NCBI RefSeq assembly: GCF_900114535.1
Contig: NZ_FOTK01000022.1
Coordinates: 1 to 64,000, forward strand
DNA from: Methylobacterium pseudosasicola
GTDB taxonomy: Bacteria; Pseudomonadota; Alphaproteobacteria; Rhizobiales; Beijerinckiaceae
Reading direction: 5' to 3'
DNA length: 64,000 nucleotides
The notes beneath the pieces were generated by a model. The model ran no database searches, was not told the DNA's origin, and worked only from the letters and a program-made list of their open reading frames with translations. A program made the translations under genes and the position numbers. Positions within the stretch are counted from its first letter, which is position 1. Each line of letters opens with the position of its first letter. Positions 53,155-61,423 of this stretch are shown in pieces.

Positions 53155-54612
53155 ATGACAGACTCAGCGCCCGCACGCCCGACTCTCGACGACGCCACGC
53201 AGGCCCCACGCCGGATTCCTTCGGTGGAACGTCTCGTCGGCGGGGCATCAGAAGAAGTCCTCACCACCTATGGGCGCACGGCCGTCACGGAGGCGGTGCG
53301 CACCATCCTCGCCGAGATCCGCGTGCAGGGCGGCCCGGTGCCGGACGAGGCGGCGATCCGGTCTGCGGTGGCCAAAAAACTCGCGGCGGAACGGCGTCCG
53401 TCCCTTCAGCCGGTCTTCAACCTCACCGGCACGGTTCTGCACACCAATCTCGGCCGCGCGCTCCTGCCGCGCTCGGCCGCCGAGGCCGTGGCCGCCGTGA
53501 TGGTCCAGGCGAGCAACCTCGAATTCGATCTCGCCACCGGCGCCCGGGGCGAGCGCGACGACCATGTGGAAGGACTGATCTGCCGCCTGACCGGGGCCGA
53601 GGCTGCGGTCGTCGTCAACAACAACGCCGCCGCGGTCCTGCTGGTGCTGAACGCGCTCGCCATGCGCAGGGAGGTGGTGGTCTCGCGCGGCGAGCTTGTG
53701 GAGATCGGCGGCTCGTTCCGCGTGCCCGACGTGATGGCCCGGGCCGGCTGCCGGCTGCGGGAGGTCGGCACCACCAACCGCACCCATCTGCGCGACTTCG
53801 CCGAGGCGCTCGGGCCCCGCACCGGCCTCGTCATGAAGGTGCATCCGAGCAATTACGCGATCACCGGCTTCACCGCCGAGGCGGAGCCGATGGCGCTCCA
53901 CGCCCTCTGCCAGGAGCACGGCGTCCCCCTGGCGGAGGATCTCGGCAGCGGTAGCCTGGTCGACCTCGCCGCCTACGGCCTGCCGCCCGAGCCCACCGTT
54001 CGGGCGGCCCTGGCGCGGGCGGATGTCGTGACCTTCAGCGGCGACAAGTTGCTCGGCGCGGTCCAGTGCGGGATCGTGGCCGGGCGCAAGGACCTGATCG
54101 CCCGGGTGCGCAAGAACCCGCTGAAGCGGGCGCTGCGGGTCGACAAGATGACCTACGCGGCCCTGGAGGCGGTGCTGCGGCTCTATCTCCACCCCGAGCA
54201 GCTGGCCGAGGAACTGCCGACCCTGCGCCTGCTCACCCGCCCGCAGGCGGCGATCGACGCGCAGGCCCACGCCCTCGTCCCGGCAATCGCGGAGCATCTG
54301 TCCGGCTGGGCCACGGTCTCGGTGGCGGAGTGCATCAGCCAGATCGGCTCCGGCGCGCTGCCGGTGGAGACCCTGCCCAGCGCCGCCGTGGTGCTGACGC
54401 CGGATGGGGAGGGCGGGCGCCGCGGCGCCGGGGGCCGCTGCAAGCGCCTGGCCGAACGCCTGCGCGGATTGCCGGTGCCCGTGATCGGCCGCATCAGCGA
54501 CGACGCGATCGTGCTCGACTTGCGTACGCTGGAGGACGAAGCTGGCTTCCTGGACAGCCTATCGCACTTGTCATCGCCAAATGACGGAGCGCCGGGGCGC
54601 CGCGCTTGTTGA
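53155..54612 (+). CDS. selA: L-seryl-tRNA(Sec) selenium transferase
   Basis: This 485-residue PLP enzyme converts seryl-tRNA(Sec) to selenocysteyl-tRNA(Sec) with selenophosphate. It shows the N-terminal RRIPSVERLVG block, FNLTGTVLHTNLGRALLP, the asparagine-rich AAVVVNNNAAAVLLVLNAL, VGTTNRTHLRDF, and the PLP lysine in TFSGDKLLGAVQCG. The C-terminus DDAIVLDLRTLEDE is normal. The ATG at 53155 is the usual family start. In most genomes selB is directly downstream and overlapping, but here a MarR-type gene follows and neither selB, selC nor selD is in the window. Confidence 0.95.
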   Translation: MTDSAPARPTLDDATQAPRRIPSVERLVGGASEEVLTTYGRTAVTEAVRTILAEIRVQGGPVPDEAAIRSAVAKKLAAERRPSLQPVFNLTGTVLHTNLGRALLPRSAAEAVAAVMVQASNLEFDLATGARGERDDHVEGLICRLTGAEAAVVVNNNAAAVLLVLNALAMRREVVVSRGELVEIGGSFRVPDVMARAGCRLREVGTTNRTHLRDFAEALGPRTGLVMKVHPSNYAITGFTAEAEPMALHALCQEHGVPLAEDLGSGSLVDLAAYGLPPEPTVRAALARADVVTFSGDKLLGAVQCGIVAGRKDLIARVRKNPLKRALRVDKMTYAALEAVLRLYLHPEQLAEELPTLRLLTRPQAAIDAQAHALVPAIAEHLSGWATVSVAECISQIGSGALPVETLPSAAVVLTPDGEGGRRGAGGRCKRLAERLRGLPVPVIGRISDDAIVLDLRTLEDEAGFLDSLSHLSSPNDGAPGRRAC

Positions 54613-54726
54613 GAAAGCGTGGGTCGAGCAAGCGCTTGCACGCCTATCGAGCGTGTTATGCTAGGATGACCAACCCGCGGTCGCGGTGCGAGACGAGCGG
54701 CACCCGGACCGCGATGGGCGAGCAAC

Positions 54727-55203
54727 ATGTCGTATTCAGTAGACACGGTCGAGACGGAGCAGGTGACGGATCCGCTCCTGCTCGATAACCAGCTGTGCTA
54801 CGCGCTCTACGCTGCCGCGCACCGGATGACGAAGTCTTACCGGCCGCTGCTGGAACGGCTCGGCCTGACCTATCCGCAATATCTGGTTCTGCTGGTGCTG
54901 TGGGAGCAGGACGGCGTGACGGTCTCGGAGATCGGGCGTCGACTGCGGCTCGATTCCGGCACGCTTACGCCGGTGCTGAAGCGGCTGGAGAGCGCGGGGT
55001 TTCTGGTCCGGACCCGGCGTCAGTCGGACGAGCGCGAGGTCGAGATCGCGCTGACGCCGCAGGGCGCGGCCCTGCGGGCGGACGCCGTCACGGTGCGCGA
55101 GAGCGTGATGTGCCAGCTGGAACTCAGCGAGCCGGAGATCCAGGCCCTGCGCAAGGATCTCGGAATCCTGATCGAGCGGCTGAACGGCAGCGGGACCGAC
55201 TGA
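54727..55203 (+). CDS. MarR-family regulator of the OhrR type
   Basis: The 158-residue protein has LDNQLCYALYAAAHRMTKSY carrying Cys24 in the place of the peroxide-sensing cysteine of OhrR. Two tyrosines that interact with it are retained, and the winged-helix domain includes LVLWEQDGVTVSEIGRRLRL. OhrR represses the organic hydroperoxide resistance gene ohr until the cysteine is oxidised. No ohr gene is beside it; the flanking genes are selA and a pentapeptide-repeat gene. It could autoregulate from the 114-base gap upstream, but no operator was identified. Confidence 0.88.
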   Translation: MSYSVDTVETEQVTDPLLLDNQLCYALYAAAHRMTKSYRPLLERLGLTYPQYLVLLVLWEQDGVTVSEIGRRLRLDSGTLTPVLKRLESAGFLVRTRRQSDEREVEIALTPQGAALRADAVTVRESVMCQLELSEPEIQALRKDLGILIERLNGSGTD

Positions 55204-55209
55204 CGGATT

Positions 55210-56550
55210 TCACCGGCGCAGCCGGTTGCCCAGCACGAAGCCGTAGAGCCCCATCAGAATGATGCCGACCGCGCCCTCCAGGCCGACCAGTAGGTTGGTC
55301 ACTCGCCCGGTCGGCTTGAGGCCGATCTCCGGCGGGTTGGCGGTCATCATGTTGAGCGCGCTGTAGCTCATCAGGTCGATGGGATTGTAGGTCGGGCCCG
55401 CCTCGGGGCCCTCCGTCACGTAGAGGCCGCCGGTGAGCCCGTAGAGGCCAGCGAACACGACGATCAGCAGCGCGAAGGCCCGGGCGATGCGCGACAGGCT
55501 CTCGCCGTAATCGCACAGCCACTCGACGAAGCGGTCGGCGCTCCAGCGATAGCCGTAGCCCAGCACCCCGGCCCAGTCCCGCCGGTCCCAGGCCGCGCGC
55601 GCCTGCTGTCCGGCATGGAAGCGGCCCATCCGGCGGCCACGCTTGTAGGCCCAGCTCGCCGCATCGTGGCTGCCGATGCTCTTCCAGTTCTGCTCCAGGG
55701 CGAGGTAGCTGGCCTGCGCCAGCTCGTAAGCACCCGCCACCTCTTCGCCCACGGCGCCGCCGAGCTGCTCGACGCTCATCCGGGTGCCGTTGAGCCAGGC
55801 GCCGGCGAAGCGGGCGTGCCGCAGCCGGCAGGTGGCGAGGTTGAGCCGGACGAGGTCGGTATCCGACAGGTCGGCGCCGGACAGGTCGGCACCGTCGAGC
55901 TTCGCCCCGGTGAACTTGGCGCCGCGCAGGCGCGAGCCCGCCAGGGACGCCTTAGTCAGGCTCGCGCCCTCGAAATCGGCATGGGTCAGGTTGGCGTCGG
56001 CGAGCTTGGCTTCGTCGAGCCGTGCGTCCCGGAACACGGTGTCGTCGGCGTCCGCGCCGGAGAAATTCGCGCCCCAGAGATCCGCTTCGGCGAAATTCGC
56101 CCCGTCGAGCAGCGCCCCCGACAGATCGGCGAAGCGCATGGCGGCCTGCCCGAAGCGAGCATCCTCCAGCATCGCTTCGGCAAACCTGACCTGGCCCGCC
56201 ACGATGCCGCTGAAATCCGCCCCCGACAGGTCGGCCTCGGACAGGTCGGCCTCTTCCAGGATCGCCCCGATGAACCGGGTCGAGCGCCCGACCGCCCCGG
56301 TGAGGCTTGCCCGGCGCAGATTCGCGCCGGACAGGTCGGCCTCCTCCATGCGGGCGCGGGACAGGTCCGCACCCGCCAGGGGAAGGCCACCGGATTCGGC
56401 ATCGGCCGGCGCCACGGTGGCCAGCGCCGTGCTGCTGGCATCCACATGCGCGAGGTCGAGGCCCGGCTCGCGGACGGGCGTACCCGCCGCGATCAGGTCC
56501 AGGAGACCGCGCAGGCGCGGCTCCACGTCTCGGGGCGTGACCTGATCCAT
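55210..56550 (-). CDS. Pentapeptide-repeat protein with C-terminal two-helix, channel-like membrane domain
   Basis: In this 446-residue protein, about 35 pentapeptide units of the A(D/N)LxG type lie at about residues 60-265 and form a right-handed beta-helix (for example LSEADLSGADFSGI and LDGADLSGADLSDTDL). A helical linker follows. The C-terminal domain has two membrane helices (about 359-375 and 419-440) around a re-entrant segment, SYSALNMMTANPPEIGL, where pentapeptide potassium channels have TTVGYGD. The layout is that of an ion-channel family protein, but the selectivity filter is not present. It is therefore channel-like with unknown permeability. Confidence 0.85.
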   Translation of the reverse strand: MDQVTPRDVEPRLRGLLDLIAAGTPVREPGLDLAHVDASSTALATVAPADAESGGLPLAGADLSRARMEEADLSGANLRRASLTGAVGRSTRFIGAILEEADLSEADLSGADFSGIVAGQVRFAEAMLEDARFGQAAMRFADLSGALLDGANFAEADLWGANFSGADADDTVFRDARLDEAKLADANLTHADFEGASLTKASLAGSRLRGAKFTGAKLDGADLSGADLSDTDLVRLNLATCRLRHARFAGAWLNGTRMSVEQLGGAVGEEVAGAYELAQASYLALEQNWKSIGSHDAASWAYKRGRRMGRFHAGQQARAAWDRRDWAGVLGYGYRWSADRFVEWLCDYGESLSRIARAFALLIVVFAGLYGLTGGLYVTEGPEAGPTYNPIDLMSYSALNMMTANPPEIGLKPTGRVTNLLVGLEGAVGIILMGLYGFVLGNRLRR

Positions 56551-56596
56551 CCAGGCTCTTTGCCGGAGAGAACGGCGCCGCGCCAGATCCCCCGGC

Positions 56597-58906
56597 TCAG
56601 GTCGCGGCCGTCACCCGCACGGTGATGGCCTTGGCGGCTGGGGTCTTGGACTGCTCGTCGTGATGCCAGAGCGGCAGCAGGACGTTCAGCTCCGGGTAGT
56701 AGCCGCCGCAATTCCCCGGGGGGATATCGTAGGCGATCACCCGCAAGCCGCCCACGCGCCGCGCGACCTGATCGCCCGCCACCGCCTCCACATCGACGGA
56801 GCCGCCATCCTTGAGCCCGAGCCGGGTGATGTCGGCCCGGTTCATGAACAGGATGTCGCGGGTGCCCTTCACCCCGCGGAAGCGGTCGTCGTAGCCGTAG
56901 ACCGTGGTGTTGAACTGGTCGTTCGACCGGAGGGTGATCAGGTCGAGCACGTCCGGGCCGCGCTCCGGCAGGTCGGGATCGGCCTCCAGACCCTCGGGCA
57001 CGGCGAAATTGGCCTTGCCGGTCTCGGTCTCCCATTTCCGGTCGCGGGCGCCGAGCGGCTTGGTGATCCCGCCGGGCCGGAACATCTGGCCGTTCAGGTC
57101 GTGGAATACCTTCGGGTAGGTCGCCTCGATGGCGTCGCGCACCCGGGCATAATCGGCGACCCAGGCATCCCAGTCGATCCGCGGGTTATGCGGCAGCGCC
57201 GCCTTGGCGATCTCGGCCACGATCCAGGGCTCGGAGCGCACATCCGGACCGACCGGATCGGACACGCCCCGGGAGCCGTGGAAGCGTGCGGTGGAATCCT
57301 CCATCGACACGGCCTGCGGCCCGCTCGCCTGCTGGTCGATCTCGATCCGGCCGAGGCAGGGCAGGATGTAGGCGACGGTGCCGTTGACCAGATGCGAGCG
57401 GTTGAGCTTGGTCGAGATCTGCACGGTCAGGCGCTGCCGGCGCCAGGCCGGCTCCATCCGGCCGGTATCGGGGATGGCGCGCAGAAAATTGCCGCCGAGG
57501 CTGACGAAGGCCCGGACGCTGCCGTCCAGGATGCCCTCACAGCTCTCGACGGTGTTGAGCCCCTTCTCCCGTGGCGGCTCGAAATCGTAGAGTTCCTTCA
57601 GCCTGTCGAGGGGCGCCAGCTCCGGCTTCTCGGTGATGCCGACCGTGCGCTGGCCCTGCACGTTGGAATGGCCGCGCACCGGGCAGATCCCGGCGCCGGG
57701 CTTGCCGATATTGCCCCGCAGCAGCAGCAGGTTCACCAGCATCCGCACGGTCTCGGTGCCCTTGCGGTGCTGGGTCAGCCCCATCCCGTAGATGCCGATG
57801 ACCGCCTTGGCCCGGGCATAGGCCGCAGCGGCGGCCTCAAGGGCGGTGCGGGTGAGGCCGGAACGGCGCTCGATCCCGGGCCAATCCGCGCGATCGCAGA
57901 ACGCCACGAAGTCCTCGAAGCCGTTTGTATGCTCGGCGATGAAGGCGTGGTCGAGCACCGCAGGCTTGCCCGCGGCTACGGCTTCCCGATCCTGGGCGAT
58001 GAGGATCTTGCACAGGCCGGTGAGCGCCGCGAGATCGCCGCCGGCCTTCACCTGGTGGTACTGCGTCGAGATCTTGGTGGCCGAGCGCGTCAGCATCTCC
58101 ACCGGCGATTGCGGATTGGTGAAGCGCTCGAGCCCGCGCTCGCGCAGGGGGTTGAAGGTGATGATCTGCGCCCCCCGGCGGCGCGCCTCCTGGAGCGGAT
58201 GGAGCATCCGGGGCGCGTTCGAGCCGACATTCTGACCGAAGAAGAACAGCAGGTCGGTGGTCTCGAAATCCTCAAGCAGCACCGTGCCGACCGGAGCGCC
58301 GATCGATTGCGGCAGCGCCACCGAGGTCGGCTCGTGGCACATGTTGGAGGAGTCCGGCAGGTTGTTGTTGCCGTAGAGGCGCGCGAGCAGCGCCCACATA
58401 TAGCTGGTCTCCAGCGAGGCCCGGCCGGAGGCGTAGAACACCACCGATTTCGGGTCCTCGGCGCGCAGCGCCTTCAGCTCCTGCCCGATCTCGGCGAAGG
58501 CTTCGCCCCAGGAGACCGGCCGGTACCGGTCGGTCTCGGGATCGTAGCGCATCGGATGCGTGAGGCGGCCCTGCTCCTCCAGCGCGTAGTCGCTCCAGCC
58601 GAGCAGCTCGGTGACCGTGTGGGCGGCGAAGAAGTCCGGGGTCGCCCGCCGGCGGGTCTGCTCCCAGGCGGTCGCCTTGGCGCCGTTCTCGCAATACTCG
58701 AAGGCCAGGGGCTTGGCCGGCTTCGCCCACGCGCAGGAGACGCACATGAACCCGTCCGGCTTGTTCTGCTTCATCAGCATTGCCGAGCCGGTGACCGGAA
58801 CGCCCTCGCGGGTCAGGATCTCGACCAACGAGCGGGCGGAGCCCCAGCCGCCGGCCGGGCTGTCATAGGGTTCGATCCGCACGTCACCGGTGTTCTGCTC
58901 GGTCAT
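56597..58906 (-). CDS. FdhF/YdeP-family molybdopterin oxidoreductase (formate-dehydrogenase-like)
   Basis: The 769-residue member of the DMSO-reductase superfamily has N-terminal cysteines MCVSCAWAK (55, 58) and EYC (72), which match the incomplete cluster motif of YdeP. SNMCHEPTSVALPQ puts a cysteine (190) at the place of selenocysteine in FdhF. Moco contacts follow (LLFFFGQNVGSNAPRMLHP, GIYGMGLTQHRKGTETV, LRSNDQFNTTVYGYDDRFRG). The Fdh4 enzyme of Methylobacterium belongs to this family, so formate oxidation is plausible but not proven. No electron-transfer subunit is adjacent. It is probably not a client of the nearby selA because no in-frame TGA is present. Confidence 0.9.
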   Translation of the reverse strand: MTEQNTGDVRIEPYDSPAGGWGSARSLVEILTREGVPVTGSAMLMKQNKPDGFMCVSCAWAKPAKPLAFEYCENGAKATAWEQTRRRATPDFFAAHTVTELLGWSDYALEEQGRLTHPMRYDPETDRYRPVSWGEAFAEIGQELKALRAEDPKSVVFYASGRASLETSYMWALLARLYGNNNLPDSSNMCHEPTSVALPQSIGAPVGTVLLEDFETTDLLFFFGQNVGSNAPRMLHPLQEARRRGAQIITFNPLRERGLERFTNPQSPVEMLTRSATKISTQYHQVKAGGDLAALTGLCKILIAQDREAVAAGKPAVLDHAFIAEHTNGFEDFVAFCDRADWPGIERRSGLTRTALEAAAAAYARAKAVIGIYGMGLTQHRKGTETVRMLVNLLLLRGNIGKPGAGICPVRGHSNVQGQRTVGITEKPELAPLDRLKELYDFEPPREKGLNTVESCEGILDGSVRAFVSLGGNFLRAIPDTGRMEPAWRRQRLTVQISTKLNRSHLVNGTVAYILPCLGRIEIDQQASGPQAVSMEDSTARFHGSRGVSDPVGPDVRSEPWIVAEIAKAALPHNPRIDWDAWVADYARVRDAIEATYPKVFHDLNGQMFRPGGITKPLGARDRKWETETGKANFAVPEGLEADPDLPERGPDVLDLITLRSNDQFNTTVYGYDDRFRGVKGTRDILFMNRADITRLGLKDGGSVDVEAVAGDQVARRVGGLRVIAYDIPPGNCGGYYPELNVLLPLWHHDEQSKTPAAKAITVRVTAAT

Positions 58907-59061
58907 GCCGTCCTCCTCCCGGCCCCTCAGTGTCCGGATGAGGGGAACGCACGAGGGGCGGCGGGGATCACGGGCGCGTCGCCGCGGTGTCGATCCGCTT
59001 CCGTTCGCGCCCGGACGGATCTAGCCTCGGCGGGCGGGCAAATCGTCCGAGGAGAAGATCC

Positions 59062-59235
59062 ATGTCCAGCGTCGACGTCGAGATGGTGAAATGTGCCTGT
59101 CAGGACTGCGTGTGCGTAGTCCAATTGTCCAAGGCGGTGTCTCGGGACGGCAAGGCCTATTGCTGTGATGAGTGCGCCGACGGCCACAAGGATCACGCCG
59201 GCTGCGAGCATGCCGGCTGCGCCTGCCACGGCTAA
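59062..59235 (+). CDS. Bacterial metallothionein (SmtA/BmtA type)
   Basis: The 57-residue protein has ten cysteines (11, 13, 16, 18, 34, 35, 38, 48, 53, 55) and four histidines (42, 45, 50, 56). The order KCACQDCVCVV, AYCCDECADGH, GCEHAGCACHG follows cyanobacterial SmtA. It binds zinc, cadmium or copper as a four-metal-type cluster. GAGGAGAAG lies before the ATG. The gap to the divergent oxidoreductase is 155 bases; no SmtB repressor gene is beside it. Confidence 0.92.
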   Translation: MSSVDVEMVKCACQDCVCVVQLSKAVSRDGKAYCCDECADGHKDHAGCEHAGCACHG

Positions 59236-59302
59236 GCGGCTCGGAAAAGACCGGTCCCGCGCGGCGGTGCGACCGCCGTGCGGCGCCTTTACAGAGGACC
59301 TG

Positions 59303-59590
59303 TCAGGACACGGCCGCGAGCTTGTCGGCCATGGATTGCTCCTTGTCCCGACGGGTCGAGAAGATCAACGTGAAGAAGGTCCGCTCGACGCCCAGCTCGG
59401 CGAGCCGCGCCTCGCAGCGCTCGGCCAGGGCGCAGACCTCCGACAACTCGGCCTCGATGTTGGTGCCGTTGGGATGCATCGTGGCGGTCAGGCCGCTCGC
59501 CTCGATGATCGCCTTGATCTCGCGCACATAGGGCGAGACCGACGGGCCGACGCCCATCGGCACGATGCACAGATCGGCGGATACCTTCAT
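59303..59590 (-). CDS. MTH1187/YqgV-family thiamine-binding protein
   Basis: The 95-residue protein opens MKVSADLCIVPMGVGPSVSP and contains EASGLTATMHPNGTNIEAEL, the ferredoxin-like fold family that includes MTH1187 and the thiamine-binding YkoF-like proteins. It probably binds thiamine or a similar small ligand in the cytoplasm. No thiamine transport genes are next to it. A tRNA-Gly gene lies 107 bases upstream on the same strand. Confidence 0.88.
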   Translation of the reverse strand: MKVSADLCIVPMGVGPSVSPYVREIKAIIEASGLTATMHPNGTNIEAELSEVCALAERCEARLAELGVERTFFTLIFSTRRDKEQSMADKLAAVS

Positions 59591-59697
59591 GGTGATGCTT
59601 CCCAGGGAGCCGGGGCACGCCGGATTCGGCGGGGCGACGGATACGAACGGGATGGGGGCGCCTGCCGGGGCTCCGCCGCCTTGATGCGAGGCAGGCG

Positions 59698-59771
59698 TGG
59701 AGCGGGTACCGGGAATCGAACCCGGGTATTCAGCTTGGAAGGCTGCTGCTCTACCATTGAGCTACACCCGC
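59698..59771 (-). tRNA. tRNA-Gly (anticodon TCC), CCA encoded
   Basis: Read on the minus strand, the acceptor GCGGGTG/TACCCGC (one G-T pair), D-arm GTAGCTCAATGGTAGAGC, anticodon loop CTTCCAA, T-arm CCGGGTTCGATTCCCGG and ACCA make a standard 74-base tRNA. The outermost anticodon-stem pair is G-A. Confidence 0.96.
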
Positions 59772-59817
59772 GCGAGCGGAGCGTTAGCACGCCGCCCGGC
59801 TCCTGAGAAGACGGTCC

Positions 59818-60660
59818 TCAGGCGAGTCCCAAAGCAGCGCGCGCTTCGGCCGGCGTGGCAACCCGGCGGCCATGGCGGCGGACCGCGGCGGCGGCCAGGC
59901 TGACCAACTCGGCGTTGCTCGCCGCCAGCCTGTCCTTCGTGACCCGGATGTTGTCCTCCAGGCCGGTGCGGACCGCGTCGGCGCCGCGGGCGAGCGCCCA
60001 GTCCATCACCACCGCCTGATTGCGGCCGATCCCAGCGGCGGTCCAGGTCGCCTCGGGCAGGATCCGCCGTGCCTCGGCGAGCAGGATGTCGAGCAGGTGC
60101 TCCTCGGCCGGCATGGCGTTCTGGACGCCCATCACGAACTGCACGTGCGGGCGCGCGTCGATCAGGCCCGCCTCGATGAGCCGCTTGGCGCCGTGCAGGT
60201 GCGACAGGTCGAAGATCTCGATCTCGGGCCGGACGCCGAACTGCTTCATCTGGCCGGCGAGGTCGGTCACGAGGCCGGCGCTGTTCTCGTACACGATGGT
60301 CGGAAAATTCACCGAGCCGGTGGAGAGCGAGGCCATGTCGGGCCGGTGCTTGAGCGAGAGCCCCCGTGCCGCGGGATCGCGCCCGCGCCCGCCGGTGGAG
60401 AACTGCACGATCATCCCCGGGCAGTGCTTGCGCAGCCCCTCCTGCACGGCCGCGAATTTGTCGGGGTCCGAGGAGGGGGATTCGTCGTCGTTGCGCACGT
60501 GGATATGGGCCAGCGTCGCGCCCGCCTCGAAGGCTTGCTGCGTCGACTCGATCTGCTCGGCCACGGTGATCGGCACGGCCGGATTATCCTTTTTGCGCGG
60601 CACCGAGCCGGTGATCGCCACCGCGATCACCACGGGCGCGTCGCTCCGGGATCCTGCCAT
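59818..60660 (-). CDS. BKACE-family beta-keto acid cleavage enzyme (3-keto-5-aminohexanoate cleavage type)
   Basis: This 280-residue TIM-barrel zinc enzyme (DUF849) cleaves a beta-keto acid with acetyl-CoA. The zinc HxH lies in GATLAHIHVRNDDESPSSDP (about residues 52-54), the metal or substrate site in SLSTGSVNFPT, and another conserved block in VMGVQNAMPAEEHLLDILLA. Many family members act on substrates other than the lysine-fermentation intermediate, so the true substrate is open. It is convergent with the tRNA-Gly end and divergent from aroQ. No acyl-CoA transferase partner is visible. Confidence 0.9.
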   Translation of the reverse strand: MAGSRSDAPVVIAVAITGSVPRKKDNPAVPITVAEQIESTQQAFEAGATLAHIHVRNDDESPSSDPDKFAAVQEGLRKHCPGMIVQFSTGGRGRDPAARGLSLKHRPDMASLSTGSVNFPTIVYENSAGLVTDLAGQMKQFGVRPEIEIFDLSHLHGAKRLIEAGLIDARPHVQFVMGVQNAMPAEEHLLDILLAEARRILPEATWTAAGIGRNQAVVMDWALARGADAVRTGLEDNIRVTKDRLAASNAELVSLAAAAVRRHGRRVATPAEARAALGLA

Positions 60661-60836
60661 CGCATCTTCTCCCTGATCGTTCGTCTGGTTCGGGCCCGGG
60701 ATAGCGCCGCGCGCGGGGAAACTGAACTGCTCGGGCGGGGTGGGGAGCGTCTGAAGCGGGACATCTCGGGGCCGGTGACAGGCCGGGCTTGTGTCGGACG
60801 GCCGCTTGCCGCACCTCTCGGGCCGCGAGGAACGCG

Positions 60837-61289
60837 ATGAACGACACGATCCTGGTCCTGAACGGGCCGAACCTGAACCTGCTCGGCAAGCGGCAGCCGG
60901 AGATCTACGGGCGCGAGACCCTCGCCGATGTCGAGGCCCTGTGCCGCGAGACCGCCACCGGCTTCGGGCTGACGGTGGATTTCCGCCAGAGCAACGCCGA
61001 GCACGTGCTGATCGACGCGATCCATGCCTTCCGGGTCGGGTCCGCCGGCATTGTGATCAATGCCGGCGCCTACACCCACACCTCCGTGGCGATCCTCGAC
61101 GCGCTCAACACCTGTGAGGTGCCGGTGATCGAGTGCCACATCTCGAATGTCCACCGGCGTGAGGCGTTTCGCCATCACTCCTACATCTCCCTCGCCGCGA
61201 CCGCGGTGCTGGCGGGCTTCGGCACCCACGGCTACGCCCTGGCGATTCGGCACCTGGCGCAGCTCCGAGAGAGGGCCGGCACGGCCTGA
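60837..61289 (+). CDS. aroQ: 3-dehydroquinate dehydratase, type II
   Basis: This 150-residue enzyme of the shikimate pathway has ILVLNGPNLNLLGKRQPEIY with the catalytic Tyr, the loop arginine in DFRQSN, the asparagine and glycine block VINAGAYTHTSVAILDAL, and EVPVIECHISNVHRREAFRH with the catalytic His. The ATG at 60837 gives the standard N-terminus. In many alphaproteobacteria the accB-accC genes follow aroQ, but here pyrE follows after 134 bases. Confidence 0.96.
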   Translation: MNDTILVLNGPNLNLLGKRQPEIYGRETLADVEALCRETATGFGLTVDFRQSNAEHVLIDAIHAFRVGSAGIVINAGAYTHTSVAILDALNTCEVPVIECHISNVHRREAFRHHSYISLAATAVLAGFGTHGYALAIRHLAQLRERAGTA

Positions 61290-61423
61290 GCGGCGGACAG
61301 AGGTCGGTTCAGGGTTGACGCTGGCGGAGACAGGGCGGAGGAGACCCGTCAGGCCTTCCCATCCTCGCGCTCTTCGAGACCGGTCCCCGCCGGAGAGCGC
61401 ATCCAGCGGAGCGCGCACGCCGC

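Noticed and set aside
56597..58906. Selenocysteine in the formate-dehydrogenase-like protein
   Set aside because: The active-site position is a normal cysteine codon (residue 190) and the frame contains no TGA.
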